This document shows positions 1 through 6,102 of a stretch of DNA of 6,877 nt, piece by piece. Position numbers and translations under genes: made by a program. The stretch covers positions 1 through 6,877 of the forward strand of contig CANGWP010000114.1 of NCBI GenBank assembly GCA_947457605.1. The letters run 5' to 3'. Under the pieces are notes generated by a model. It searched no databases, was not told the origin of the DNA, and saw only the letters and a list, made by a program, of their open reading frames with translations. Source of the stretch: Bdellovibrionales bacterium (GTDB taxonomy: Bacteria > Bdellovibrionota > UBA1018 > CAIMNF01). The stretch's first letter is position 1; every line of letters begins with the position of its first letter.

Positions 1-519
1 AAAAAGATCACAAAACAAATGGCGGTGTTTCTTTCAAAAAACCCGGAAGTTCTAGCCCGAGGTTTCGATCATCCAGCCCCCTCCCCCACTCCTCAGGCTT
101 CACAATATCCAATGACCATAGGCCACAGTGCGCCCGTGTCGACAGATGCACCACCCCAGCCCATGGACCTATCCATTCAGGGAGAAAGCATCCATTTTGA
201 GAACCTAAATGACCTGAACAAATGGGTTTATTCAAAAACAAAGGCTGCCCCTTTGGAGCTCATTGAGCACCTTGAAAAAGGAATCGATCCCGATGTTAAG
301 TTCGAGCTACTCCGCCGAATCCCGGAAATTGACCCATCTCCTGAAGTGCGCACCAAAGTGCTGGAATCTGCAATCCGGGAAGGATCAGTTCATTTCCGAA
401 GCCCCGATGAGCGATCCCAACAGCTTGCTCAAAAATATTTCAGCTACTTTCTCGAAACCGAACCAGATAGCGAGAAAGGCAAAAAACGGATCGATGAAAT
501 CCTGAATGCGGGTCAGTAA
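1..519 (+). CDS. Hypothetical protein, Pro/Ser-rich N-terminal part and helical C-terminal part, probably 5'-truncated
   Basis: I do not recognise this protein and assign no function. The reading frame is open to the left edge, so the gene may begin outside the window. The first ATG inside is at 19 and would give 166 residues, but the bases before it show no Shine-Dalgarno sequence, and the upstream in-frame codons read KKITKQ. Counting from that ATG, residues about 15-50 are a Pro/Ser/Ala-rich, probably disordered linker. Residues about 58-166 are charged and helical, with alternating Leu/Ile and acidic or basic residues that suggest short HEAT-like helical pairs; this is a visual impression only. 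There are no cysteines, signal peptide or membrane segment in the visible part. The TAA at 517-519 overlaps the 3' end of the convergent lipoprotein gene. An N-terminal anchor lost beyond the edge is possible. Confidence 0.6.
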   Translation, partial: KKITKQMAVFLSKNPEVLARGFDHPAPSPTPQASQYPMTIGHSAPVSTDAPPQPMDLSIQGESIHFENLNDLNKWVYSKTKAAPLELIEHLEKGIDPDVKFELLRRIPEIDPSPEVRTKVLESAIREGSVHFRSPDERSQQLAQKYFSYFLETEPDSEKGKKRIDEILNAGQ

Positions 520-1298
520 CAGCCAACTTTTGTGACGTTGGCATAGACCGTTGCCCATCTTTTGCACTTGAAGCAGTTTCGCCAGTTGCAATATTGCTTT
601 GATTCAATTGGAATCGCCCCAAGCGAATGAAATCCAGTAAATACGGTTTGTCTGCCACCCACGCAATTGGTGTGCTCCTCTGCTATCGCGATGCTGGTGG
701 CTGTCCAAGCAACTTGGCCGTTGTTATAAGCATTCCATCCGGATGGGCAGGAAGATGCAGAGAAAACACAGATTCGGGACACTTCATTGACCATGCTCAC
801 AACTCCTCCCGCAGCAAGGCACTGGGAATCGTAGTGAAGACCTCCAGTCAAGTTCGGGGTACAAGTGGTGGCAGTGGCTGGAGGTGGATTTGGGCTATTG
901 CAGGGACAGGGTGAATTGCAGGTAACAGACCGAGTAAGAGTCGCAACTCCGGGCCCACACTGGGCAGGACTCCATGCTCCGAAACTCCAGGGAACCGTCT
1001 GACCTGTACAACCACTCGTACCCCCAGGACTTGCTCCGGGAGAAGGACTTGGCCAGGGCGTAGGACTCTGGGAGGCAGTACCATTTCCGGCTTTCCAGCA
1101 AATCACGGTTTTTGAGGTGGATGGGCTCGTAAGTTGGGTCATTTGGCATGAGCCTTGGGTTGCCCCAACGCACTCGTTTTGACTCACATAAAACCCCATG
1201 GACCGACAAATGGAAGAGTCACTCACCGAAGGTGAACACCCCGAGGCAAGAAAACCAATCACCAACCCAATTCCCAAAATGAAATTCCGTTTCACCAT
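513..1298 (-). CDS. Cys-rich lipoprotein with thrombospondin type-1-like motif
   Basis: Predicted exported lipoprotein of 261 residues. It starts with a basic N-terminus, a hydrophobic stretch and the lipobox LASGC, so C21 would be lipidated after signal peptidase II cleavage. An in-frame ATG exists at 1334, but the ATG at 1298 is preferred because GAGGAG lies 8 nt before it and because it gives a normal-length signal peptide. Residues about 74-96 form a Ser/Pro/Gly linker. Residues 104-127 carry W-x4-W-x4-CGxG, then R123, V125 and C127, which resembles the core of TSP1 repeats. A second Cys-rich part follows, with SCPSGW at 183-188 and a Trp/Cys-rich tail ending at C260. There are 18 cysteines besides the lipidated one, an even number that suits disulfides in the periplasm or at the surface. 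The upstream peptidase gene lies 76 bp away on the same strand with no visible terminator. The function is unknown; adhesion or binding would be a guess. Confidence 0.8.
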   Translation of the reverse strand: MVKRNFILGIGLVIGFLASGCSPSVSDSSICRSMGFYVSQNECVGATQGSCQMTQLTSPSTSKTVICWKAGNGTASQSPTPWPSPSPGASPGGTSGCTGQTVPWSFGAWSPAQCGPGVATLTRSVTCNSPCPCNSPNPPPATATTCTPNLTGGLHYDSQCLAAGGVVSMVNEVSRICVFSASSCPSGWNAYNNGQVAWTATSIAIAEEHTNCVGGRQTVFTGFHSLGAIPIESKQYCNWRNCFKCKRWATVYANVTKVGCY

Positions 1299-1306
1299 AT
1301 TCAGGG

Positions 1307-1312
1307 CTCCTC
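1307..1312 (-). promoter_or_regulatory. Shine-Dalgarno sequence of the lipoprotein gene
   Basis: GAGGAG on the minus strand, 8 nt before the ATG at 1298. It decides in favour of this start over the in-frame ATG at 1334, which would put 12 extra residues before the signal peptide. Confidence 0.75.
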
Positions 1313-1374
1313 GTAACCGCATCGGAGAATCCAATAAAAATCTTTACTCCAGAGCCGAAACCATTGGAAAGAGA

Positions 1375-2523
1375 TCAATTCATTGACAGCTCGGACATGA
1401 ACGCAAGTCCGAGCTTCATGAACGAAAGCCCGTGGTTGAAATCAAGCTTTCCGATCAGATCGCGAGTGGTGTGAATGTCCTTGTTGTAGTTGGACATTGT
1501 GGACTCAAAGGGCATCACTGCAGGATACCCTGCCCGATTCCACGACGCATGATCCGAGCACGCATATCCGCAGCGATCGGTACTCCAGCGGATCCGAACA
1601 TAGGTATCCATCAACTTCTGGGAAAACTTGGTAAGCTCAGGACTCACGTTGTCCGTCATGAATACAATCTGGTTTCCTGAGCCGGGAAACGTGGTCATAT
1701 CAAGCTGCATGACTGCAACCACCGATTTGCCTTCCTTACGAAACCGATTTGCTATGTCTTGACTTCCGAGCAGCCCCACTTCCTCAGCAGCATAGGTCAT
1801 GAACATGAGTGTACGATCCGGTTTGAACCCGGATTGCAAAATGACCCGATAAATTTCCAGAACCGTTGCAACACCGCTCGCATTGTCATCAGCACCCGGA
1901 GCCATCATTTCACGGGATCCAAACGCACTTTGATTGATGGAATCCTCATGACCTCCAATGACCACGATTTCGTTCCTATGTGGCCCCTGCCCTGCAATGG
2001 TTGCAATGACGGATGGCTGTTCCCACGAATGGGTGAAAAGCTCCACCTTCACATCATTTCGATTGCGGGCAAGCCCTCGAAACTGATCCGCGATCCAGTT
2101 CGCAGCCTGAACCCCGTAGGTTGATCGATAATACCGGTTCCGATTGGAGGACAACTGCTTCACCGTTTCACTCACCCGGGACGCATCCAAAAGGGCGATG
2201 GATGAGTCAAGGTACAGCCCTTGGGTCAACGGACGATCTTCGAGATTCAGCTTGAAACTCTCAACTTCGAGCGGCGGAGGAGAGGTAAACCTGGGCTGAC
2301 CGGTAAGATCCATAAACCCGGCGCAGCGACCTGCTTCGTGGGCAGTCTTTGAGAATTGAAAGGCGTCTTTGAGTTTCATCATCCGTGGCTCGGAGCCATC
2401 TCCACGGTCAATCAAACGAAGCTCATCCATTTCAGGCCCGGAAACAGATCCGAGCGAATGCGCTCGAGCGAAGCTGTTGGTCAATGCAAACATCAGGATT
2501 GCAAACACAGTACAATTTTTCAC
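1375..2523 (-). CDS. Secreted M28 family zinc aminopeptidase (leucyl aminopeptidase type, Vibrio Aap-like)
   Basis: Predicted exported co-catalytic zinc aminopeptidase that removes N-terminal residues, probably hydrophobic ones, from peptides outside the cytoplasm. The 382 residues begin with a signal peptide (cleavage near ARA-HS, about residue 21) and a region to about residue 115 that may act as a propeptide. The catalytic domain follows. The visible ligands match Vibrio proteolyticus Aap: H192 (GGHED), D212 (GADDNASG), general base E247 with metal ligand E248 (YAAEEVG), D275 (QLDMT) and H351 (HTTRD). The spacing between them is nearly that of Aap. C318 and C322 in CGYAC reproduce the Aap disulfide. 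The protein stops soon after the catalytic domain, so there is no C-terminal pre-peptidase (PPC) domain. The start is GTG at 2523, with GGGGGAG only 3 nt before it. The lipoprotein gene follows on the same strand. Family assignment is firm; substrate choice is inferred. Confidence 0.93.
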   Translation of the reverse strand: MKNCTVFAILMFALTNSFARAHSLGSVSGPEMDELRLIDRGDGSEPRMMKLKDAFQFSKTAHEAGRCAGFMDLTGQPRFTSPPPLEVESFKLNLEDRPLTQGLYLDSSIALLDASRVSETVKQLSSNRNRYYRSTYGVQAANWIADQFRGLARNRNDVKVELFTHSWEQPSVIATIAGQGPHRNEIVVIGGHEDSINQSAFGSREMMAPGADDNASGVATVLEIYRVILQSGFKPDRTLMFMTYAAEEVGLLGSQDIANRFRKEGKSVVAVMQLDMTTFPGSGNQIVFMTDNVSPELTKFSQKLMDTYVRIRWSTDRCGYACSDHASWNRAGYPAVMPFESTMSNYNKDIHTTRDLIGKLDFNHGLSFMKLGLAFMSELSMN

Positions 2524-2526
2524 GGA

Positions 2527-2533
2527 CTCCCCC
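2527..2533 (-). promoter_or_regulatory. Shine-Dalgarno sequence before the GTG start of the M28 peptidase
   Basis: The minus strand reads AAAAGGGGGAGTCC then GTG. The G-rich stretch is a good ribosome-binding sequence, although the spacing to the start (3 nt from the last G) is short. The next in-frame GTG, at codon 6, would be too far away, so GTG at 2523 is kept. Confidence 0.55.
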
Positions 2534-2670
2534 TTTTGAAATCACCTTGAAATCTCGAGCAATAAAACTCTAGAACGCAGAGTATCGATTTTCTGACGCC
2601 ACACCAATCCAAAATGGTCTTCCAGGAGACGGAAGGGGCGAATCCGACTCCGATCTCCCCCAAGTCTGCG

Positions 2671-2689
2671 GAAAAACGGGTGGTTTTTC
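2671..2689. repeat. Inverted repeat GAAAAAC / GTTTTTC
   Basis: A perfect 7 bp inverted repeat with arms 2671-2677 and 2683-2689 and a 5-nt centre GGGTG. It lies between divergent genes, so it is not placed as a terminator for either. It could be an operator or a leader hairpin. An arm of this size and composition can also arise by chance. Confidence 0.4.
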
Positions 2690-2734
2690 AGGAAAAGATT
2701 TGCCTTTCCTCTGAATCCAAATTAACTCTGCGCG

Positions 2735-2775
2735 CTAACGCAATAAGCCAACTCACTGCACTAGCGCAATGCGCT
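2735..2775. repeat. Direct repeat CTARCGCAAT plus palindrome AGCGCA-A-TGCGCT
   Basis: CTAACGCAAT (2735-2744) and CTAGCGCAAT (2761-2770) match at 9 of 10 positions, with starts 26 bp apart. The second copy overlaps a perfect 6 bp palindrome around one base (2763-2775). It lies about 75 bp before the pentapeptide gene. A repressor or activator site is possible. This is seen in the sequence only and has no known matching regulator. Confidence 0.35.
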
Positions 2776-2851
2776 TCCGATCATCCCCCACTCATTTGGA
2801 TCTGAACGAACTTTATGGATTGGGCACACCTCCTTCGATATTCACTGCGAC

Positions 2852-3520
2852 ATGAAAATTCATCTTCTGATTTTTTGCCTGAGCTTCATCCCAGCATCCC
2901 GGGCCCAAACAAACCCATCTCTTACCTTTCAATACAGAAATGGCCTCTGCCTGAATCAAGAAAATCAGCAGGGCTACAATATGGGGCACTTTGGCGAGTG
3001 TGGTTCCATCGAGGGTATGGTTTTTCCAAATCAAATGCTGACTCCTGGCAGCCAATTCATGGGAGCAAAGATGCGACGGGCGGACCTGAGAAAACTCGTT
3101 GCTGAAAATGCAAACTTTGAACGCGCCGACCTCACAGAATCTGTCATGAGCGGAGCCGAAATTCGAGGCTGCAATTTCACAGAGGCACGTCTTGACGGGA
3201 TCTACCTCGACTTTGGATCCAATCTCGAATCCTGCAACCTTGAACGAGTCAGGGCAAATGCGGCCAACTTCAATTCGGCGAATCTTCGAAGGGCCAAAAT
3301 GGAAGGTGGAAAATTCAGAGGGAGCAGTCTTCGGGATGCGGATCTCTACCTTGCAGATCTGACGTTCTCTGATCTTCGGGACACTGATCTTCGCGGAGCA
3401 GATCTGCAAAATTCCGACCTATTCGGAGCCCAACTCTCAGGAGCCTTCTTCAACACCTTCACCCGGCTACCTTTTGATCGTACCGAGGCCGGACGCCTTG
3501 GCATGATCTTCACCCCCTGA
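2852..3520 (+). CDS. Exported pentapeptide-repeat protein
   Basis: The 222-residue protein begins with a signal peptide (MKIHLLIFCLSF...ASRA, cleavage near residue 18), so it should act in the periplasm or beyond. Residues about 26-66 form a short leading segment with a Cys pair (C33, C50). Residues about 67-201 are a run of about 27 pentapeptides of the A(D/N)LXX type, for example ADLRK, ANFER, ADLTE, ANLRR, ADLYL and ADLQN. Such repeats fold as a right-handed quadrilateral beta helix. Two places break the register, near residues 119-128 and 131-137. The tail FTRLPFDRTEAGRLGM resembles a closing motif I recall from pentapeptide proteins of Bdellovibrio-like bacteria. There is no clear Shine-Dalgarno sequence before the ATG; GATATT at 2837-2842 could be a -10. 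The role is unknown. The signal peptide argues against the gyrase-protecting Qnr/MfpA type, which is cytoplasmic. Confidence 0.88.
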   Translation: MKIHLLIFCLSFIPASRAQTNPSLTFQYRNGLCLNQENQQGYNMGHFGECGSIEGMVFPNQMLTPGSQFMGAKMRRADLRKLVAENANFERADLTESVMSGAEIRGCNFTEARLDGIYLDFGSNLESCNLERVRANAANFNSANLRRAKMEGGKFRGSSLRDADLYLADLTFSDLRDTDLRGADLQNSDLFGAQLSGAFFNTFTRLPFDRTEAGRLGMIFTP

Positions 3521-3542
3521 GTGCATCACCCCCGGATCGGGA

Positions 3543-4214
3543 TCAGAAGTTGGTTTCGAGTCGGGTCTGCAGATCCTCCACGATCCGGATTTTTCGTTCC
3601 CTGGGATTATCCGAAAACTTCTTCTTGTACTCGAGGATGTCGATGACGGTGACTTTCATCCGTATTTTTTGGAAAACTTTCGGAATCAATTGCCCGGGTA
3701 TCTGGATGTGATGAAGGCCCCCGCTGTGACAAATCAACATGGTCCCTCCCTCGAGTCGCTCAATGATGTCAGCAACTCCCCCTCGAATGGACATCTTTTT
3801 GCCATGCTTGTCGAATCCGTTCGGACGCTTCATCCTGCCCTCTGCCGCAATGATCACCAGGTCGTCCGCCTCGATCGACTTCAGGTAATTCTGCCATGAA
3901 TCATCACTCTTCCGCGTGATCGGAAACACTCTGGGAAGCATGAGCTTGAAAAAAGCCCCGACAATCGGACGCTTTAACGTCACATCCGCGATCGGCAGAT
4001 AAATCTTATCCGCAATCATCCACAAAAACCCGAATGGCAATTCGCTCAAAAAAAGCGGCTCATAAAGCGAGGTGTGGTTCAAAAGAACAAGAAGCCTTGC
4101 TTGATTGAAGTGGACCTGATCCCGGTCGGGAATCCAGATGAATTCGCGGAAATAAAAGATCCGGACCACAACCTTGATCGTTGCAAGAATCAGGAACGCG
4201 ATTGTTCTTTGCAT
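3543..4214 (-). CDS. PlsC-like lysophospholipid/glycerophosphate acyltransferase family protein
   Basis: A probable membrane-associated acyltransferase of 223 residues from ATG 4214. It has an N-terminal hydrophobic segment (about residues 5-22), then motif I NHTSLYEP at 46-53, where H47 is the catalytic His. The partner Asp of the usual HX4D motif is Glu (E52). FPITRKS at 97-103 corresponds to motif II, EGRMKRP at 125-131 to motif III (usually EGTRS), and ICHSGG near 161-166 sits where motif IV is expected. The family moves an acyl chain from acyl-ACP or acyl-CoA to a lysophospholipid or related acceptor at the inner membrane; the acceptor here is not known. The frame is open back to 4424, but that extension overlaps the divergent transporter gene, is poorly hydrophobic and lacks a ribosome site. 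A promoter-like pair just before 4214 also favours the short form. A TTG near 4229 is an alternative start. Confidence 0.8.
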   Translation of the reverse strand: MQRTIAFLILATIKVVVRIFYFREFIWIPDRDQVHFNQARLLVLLNHTSLYEPLFLSELPFGFLWMIADKIYLPIADVTLKRPIVGAFFKLMLPRVFPITRKSDDSWQNYLKSIEADDLVIIAAEGRMKRPNGFDKHGKKMSIRGGVADIIERLEGGTMLICHSGGLHHIQIPGQLIPKVFQKIRMKVTVIDILEYKKKFSDNPRERKIRIVEDLQTRLETNF

Positions 4215-4219
4215 GAGGT

Positions 4220-4249
4220 TTTCTACCGGCAAGCCCGTGTTTCCGTCAA
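4220..4249 (-). promoter_or_regulatory. Candidate sigma70-type promoter of the acyltransferase gene
   Basis: The minus strand shows TTGACG (4249-4244), an 18 bp spacer, and TAGAAA (4225-4220). The -35 matches 5 of 6 and the -10 matches 4 of 6 consensus positions. The -10 ends 5 nt before the ATG, so transcription would begin at or next to the start codon, giving a leaderless message. The prediction is by eye. Confidence 0.35.
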
Positions 4250-4344
4250 CCCGGGAAACCGGATCAATACCCCCGAGAGACTGAAGTTTGTCGGAAATAT
4301 AGATACATGCCTGAGGAAAAACCGAGTAGGATCTGAGCCCACTT

Positions 4345-5256
4345 ATGAGCGCTGGATCTGACTCAACCAAAGTGATTTTTTTCGCACTTTTCGCAAATCT
4401 CGGGATTGCCTTCTCCAAGTTCATCGGAGCTTACTTCTCAAAAAGCTCCGCCATGCTCTCGGAGGCGATACACAGCCTGGTGGACACCACCAATCAGCTT
4501 CTTCTTCTACTCGGGACCAAACGGGCCAAACTTCCCCCCACCGAGAAACATCCTTTGGGATATGGAGCTGAATCTTTTTTCTGGTCCTTCATGGTGGCAA
4601 TTCTTCTCTTCTCGCTCGGCGGAATGTTTGCCATCTACGAGGGAGTCCATAAGTTTCACTCTGAGGACTCCATTCACGCGCCCTGGCTCAGTCTTGGCAT
4701 CTTGATGTTCAGTCTGGTGCTGGAGAGTTTTTCCTTCAAGGCTTGCTTGAACGAAATCAATTCGACAAACCCCCACGGCTCACTTTGGCAGTGGTTCAAG
4801 AAAACCACCTCTGCCGAATTGCTTGTCGTATTCACCGAGGACCTTGCCGCACTTCTGGGGCTTGTGATTGCAACCATCGCACTCCTTCTTACCTGGATTA
4901 CCGGCGATTCAATGTGGGATGCGGTGGGCTCCATTCTGGTCGGGGTGCTTTTGGTCGGAGTGGCGATTTTGCTCTCGATTGAAATCCGATCCCTCATGAT
5001 CGGAGAGGCCCCGAGTCGGGACTTCAGAACCTTCATTGACCAAAAAACAAAAGCGACCATCCCGGGCGGCCATGTACTCCGATTTCTTGCCGTACAACTC
5101 GGCGGGAATCGGGTGTTGATTTCCTATAAGATTCACCCGGGCCAGATCACAGACGTCGCCACCCTCATCGATAGGATCAACCAAATTGAAGAGGCAACGA
5201 GAGCGGAATTTCCGGAAATCGCCTGGCAGTTTGTAGAACCTGACTTTACCGCATAA
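4345..5256 (+). CDS. Cation diffusion facilitator family transporter (SLC30A9-like subgroup)
   Basis: An inner-membrane efflux transporter of 303 residues, which in this family exchanges Zn2+ or a related divalent metal for protons. Six membrane segments can be placed at about 10-30, 36-57, 78-100, 113-133, 157-184 and 191-213, followed by a cytoplasmic C-terminal domain (about 220-303). TM2 has the metal-site pair H43 and D47 in SEAIHSLVD. The loop HPLGYG (69-74) and the following FFW and LGGMFAIYEG match the conserved CDF loop and TM3. In TM5 the usual HxxxD is absent; E165-D166 in TEDLAALLG stands there, as in ZnT9-type proteins. TM6 carries WDAVGS. No strong Shine-Dalgarno sequence precedes ATG 4345; TATAGA at 4298-4303 is a possible -10. 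It diverges from the acyltransferase and converges on the gene at 5271. The metal is not shown by sequence. Confidence 0.92.
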   Translation: MSAGSDSTKVIFFALFANLGIAFSKFIGAYFSKSSAMLSEAIHSLVDTTNQLLLLLGTKRAKLPPTEKHPLGYGAESFFWSFMVAILLFSLGGMFAIYEGVHKFHSEDSIHAPWLSLGILMFSLVLESFSFKACLNEINSTNPHGSLWQWFKKTTSAELLVVFTEDLAALLGLVIATIALLLTWITGDSMWDAVGSILVGVLLVGVAILLSIEIRSLMIGEAPSRDFRTFIDQKTKATIPGGHVLRFLAVQLGGNRVLISYKIHPGQITDVATLIDRINQIEEATRAEFPEIAWQFVEPDFTA

Positions 5257-5275
5257 AGGGACTTCCCTTTTTATT
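5255..5275. terminator. Compact two-way hairpin terminator between convergent genes
   Basis: AAAGGG (5255-5260), loop ACTT and CCCTTT (5265-5270), followed on the plus strand by more T and preceded by A residues that serve as the T tract on the minus strand. The gap between the convergent stop codons is 14 bp and the hairpin overlaps the TAA of the transporter gene. The stem is only 6 bp, so efficiency may be modest. Confidence 0.6.
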
Positions 5276-6095
5276 CCAAAGGAAAAATCACATCCGGAAC
5301 CGCTACACCCGACTCATGGCCTTTGATCCTCGTGCCCTTGCATGAGCGTGCATTTTGCCGGGAAACCTCGAAAATCGTGGTAGCATTCTTCAACTCAAAC
5401 AAGAAGGGATACCATCCGAAGGTGGTGTCGAGAACATTGGGGGGAATGAAACCCAGATCCCCTGTGGAAGGTTCGTAGGTTTGAACAAAGGTCACTCCAA
5501 CCCAGTCTTCCTGCCGAAGGAGCGGAACATAATCGGCCTCAATGCCTTCTGCCACAATCAGGGCTCTTTGCATCGAAAACGTACGTCCCTCCGACACTGA
5601 AGCACTCACCTCAGCTCCGAGCCCAAGATCCCCGCACCGGAGGGAGGACCTCAGTTCCACACTCAGGCTTCGGCTGATCTGCCAATTCCCGATGGGATAC
5701 TTTCCTCCATCAAAACAACTCTGATGAAGCGACGGCAAATCACTGATCCCCTCCCGCCTCTGCTTCACCGAAAAAACGGTCACGTGCCTCCAAAGGGAGT
5801 AATTGGAAAGAGGATTCTTACTTTGTTTTACAGGTCCGTACAAAACCCGTTCGTAGCGCTGGCCCGAGATCGGATCGCGAGTGGGCTCCTTGAACTCAGG
5901 CATGGAGAGAATCGTTTGGGTGCTTTCATTCAAAAGGCCGAAATTTTCGATTTTCTCAAGAATCACGGTTCTCTGGGTTGGAGTGCCTCCATCCGCTGCC
6001 CTCGGATTCTCGCCAGAGGATTGGGCGAAACTCGCGCCATTCCAGAAAACCCCGGAGAAAAGAAAAACCGCCAAGCCTGCTGAAACCATTTTCAT
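5271..6095 (-). CDS. Exported protein of unknown function
   Basis: I do not recognise this 274-residue protein. It has a signal peptide (MKMVSAGLAVFLFSGVF...ASFA, cleavage near residue 24), so it is probably periplasmic or secreted. No lipobox is present. Residues 25-41 are small and polar, then come a helical piece (about 42-68) and a region rich in alternating polar and non-polar residues (about 138-206, for example SLSVEL and AEVSASVSEGRTFS) that suggests beta strands. There are three cysteines after the signal: C127, C154 and C252. The start is ATG 6095; a stop codon lies two codons upstream, and the only other candidate is the ATG at codon 3. No Shine-Dalgarno sequence is visible. The nrdA terminator ends 34 bp upstream. 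The transporter gene converges on its 3' end. A lineage-restricted envelope protein is likely, but the function is open. Confidence 0.75.
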   Translation of the reverse strand: MKMVSAGLAVFLFSGVFWNGASFAQSSGENPRAADGGTPTQRTVILEKIENFGLLNESTQTILSMPEFKEPTRDPISGQRYERVLYGPVKQSKNPLSNYSLWRHVTVFSVKQRREGISDLPSLHQSCFDGGKYPIGNWQISRSLSVELRSSLRCGDLGLGAEVSASVSEGRTFSMQRALIVAEGIEADYVPLLRQEDWVGVTFVQTYEPSTGDLGFIPPNVLDTTFGWYPFLFELKNATTIFEVSRQNARSCKGTRIKGHESGVAVPDVIFPLE

Positions 6096-6102
6096 GGCTT
6101 AG

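Larger units (their letters stand above)
2524..2851. other. Divergent intergenic region between the M28 peptidase and the pentapeptide protein
   Basis: These 328 bp hold no credible gene. The 63-codon open frame at 2614-2805 lacks a Shine-Dalgarno sequence and any recognisable composition. Promoters for both flanking genes must lie here or be read from here, but I see no strong -35/-10 pair on either strand. What can be seen is an AT-rich inverted repeat at 2671-2689, a near-direct repeat CTA(A/G)CGCAAT at 2735-2744 and 2761-2770, and a short palindrome at 2763-2775. These are candidate regulator-binding sites but nothing proves it. Confidence 0.6.

Noticed and set aside
848..1084. Short Pro/Leu/Val-rich frame on the minus strand inside the lipoprotein gene
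   Set aside because: Its composition comes from reading the Ser/Pro/Gly linker in another frame; the lipoprotein frame has signal peptide, lipobox and ribosome site.
2614..2805. 63-codon open frame in the divergent intergenic region
   Set aside because: No Shine-Dalgarno sequence, no recognisable domain or signal, and it covers the repeat cluster that looks regulatory.
2826..2835. Perfect-looking ribosome site AAGGAGGTGT on the minus strand
   Set aside because: No ATG, GTG or TTG stands at a useful distance after it and no open frame follows; it is the end of the shadow frame opposite the pentapeptide gene.
2813..3409. 198-codon open frame on the minus strand opposite the pentapeptide gene
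   Set aside because: Pentapeptide-repeat coding sequence often leaves the opposite strand open. The product has no recognisable features and the plus-strand gene has a signal peptide and repeats.
3531..3541. Possible terminator hairpin CCCG-GAT-CGGG between the pentapeptide and acyltransferase genes
   Set aside because: The stem is only 4 bp and no T tract follows on either strand.
4215..4424. N-terminal extension of the acyltransferase to 4424
   Set aside because: It overlaps the start of the divergent transporter gene by 80 bp, adds about 70 residues not typical of the family, and has no ribosome site.
4674..5060. 128-codon open frame on the minus strand inside the transporter gene
   Set aside because: Shadow of a clearly recognisable CDF gene; no start signal.
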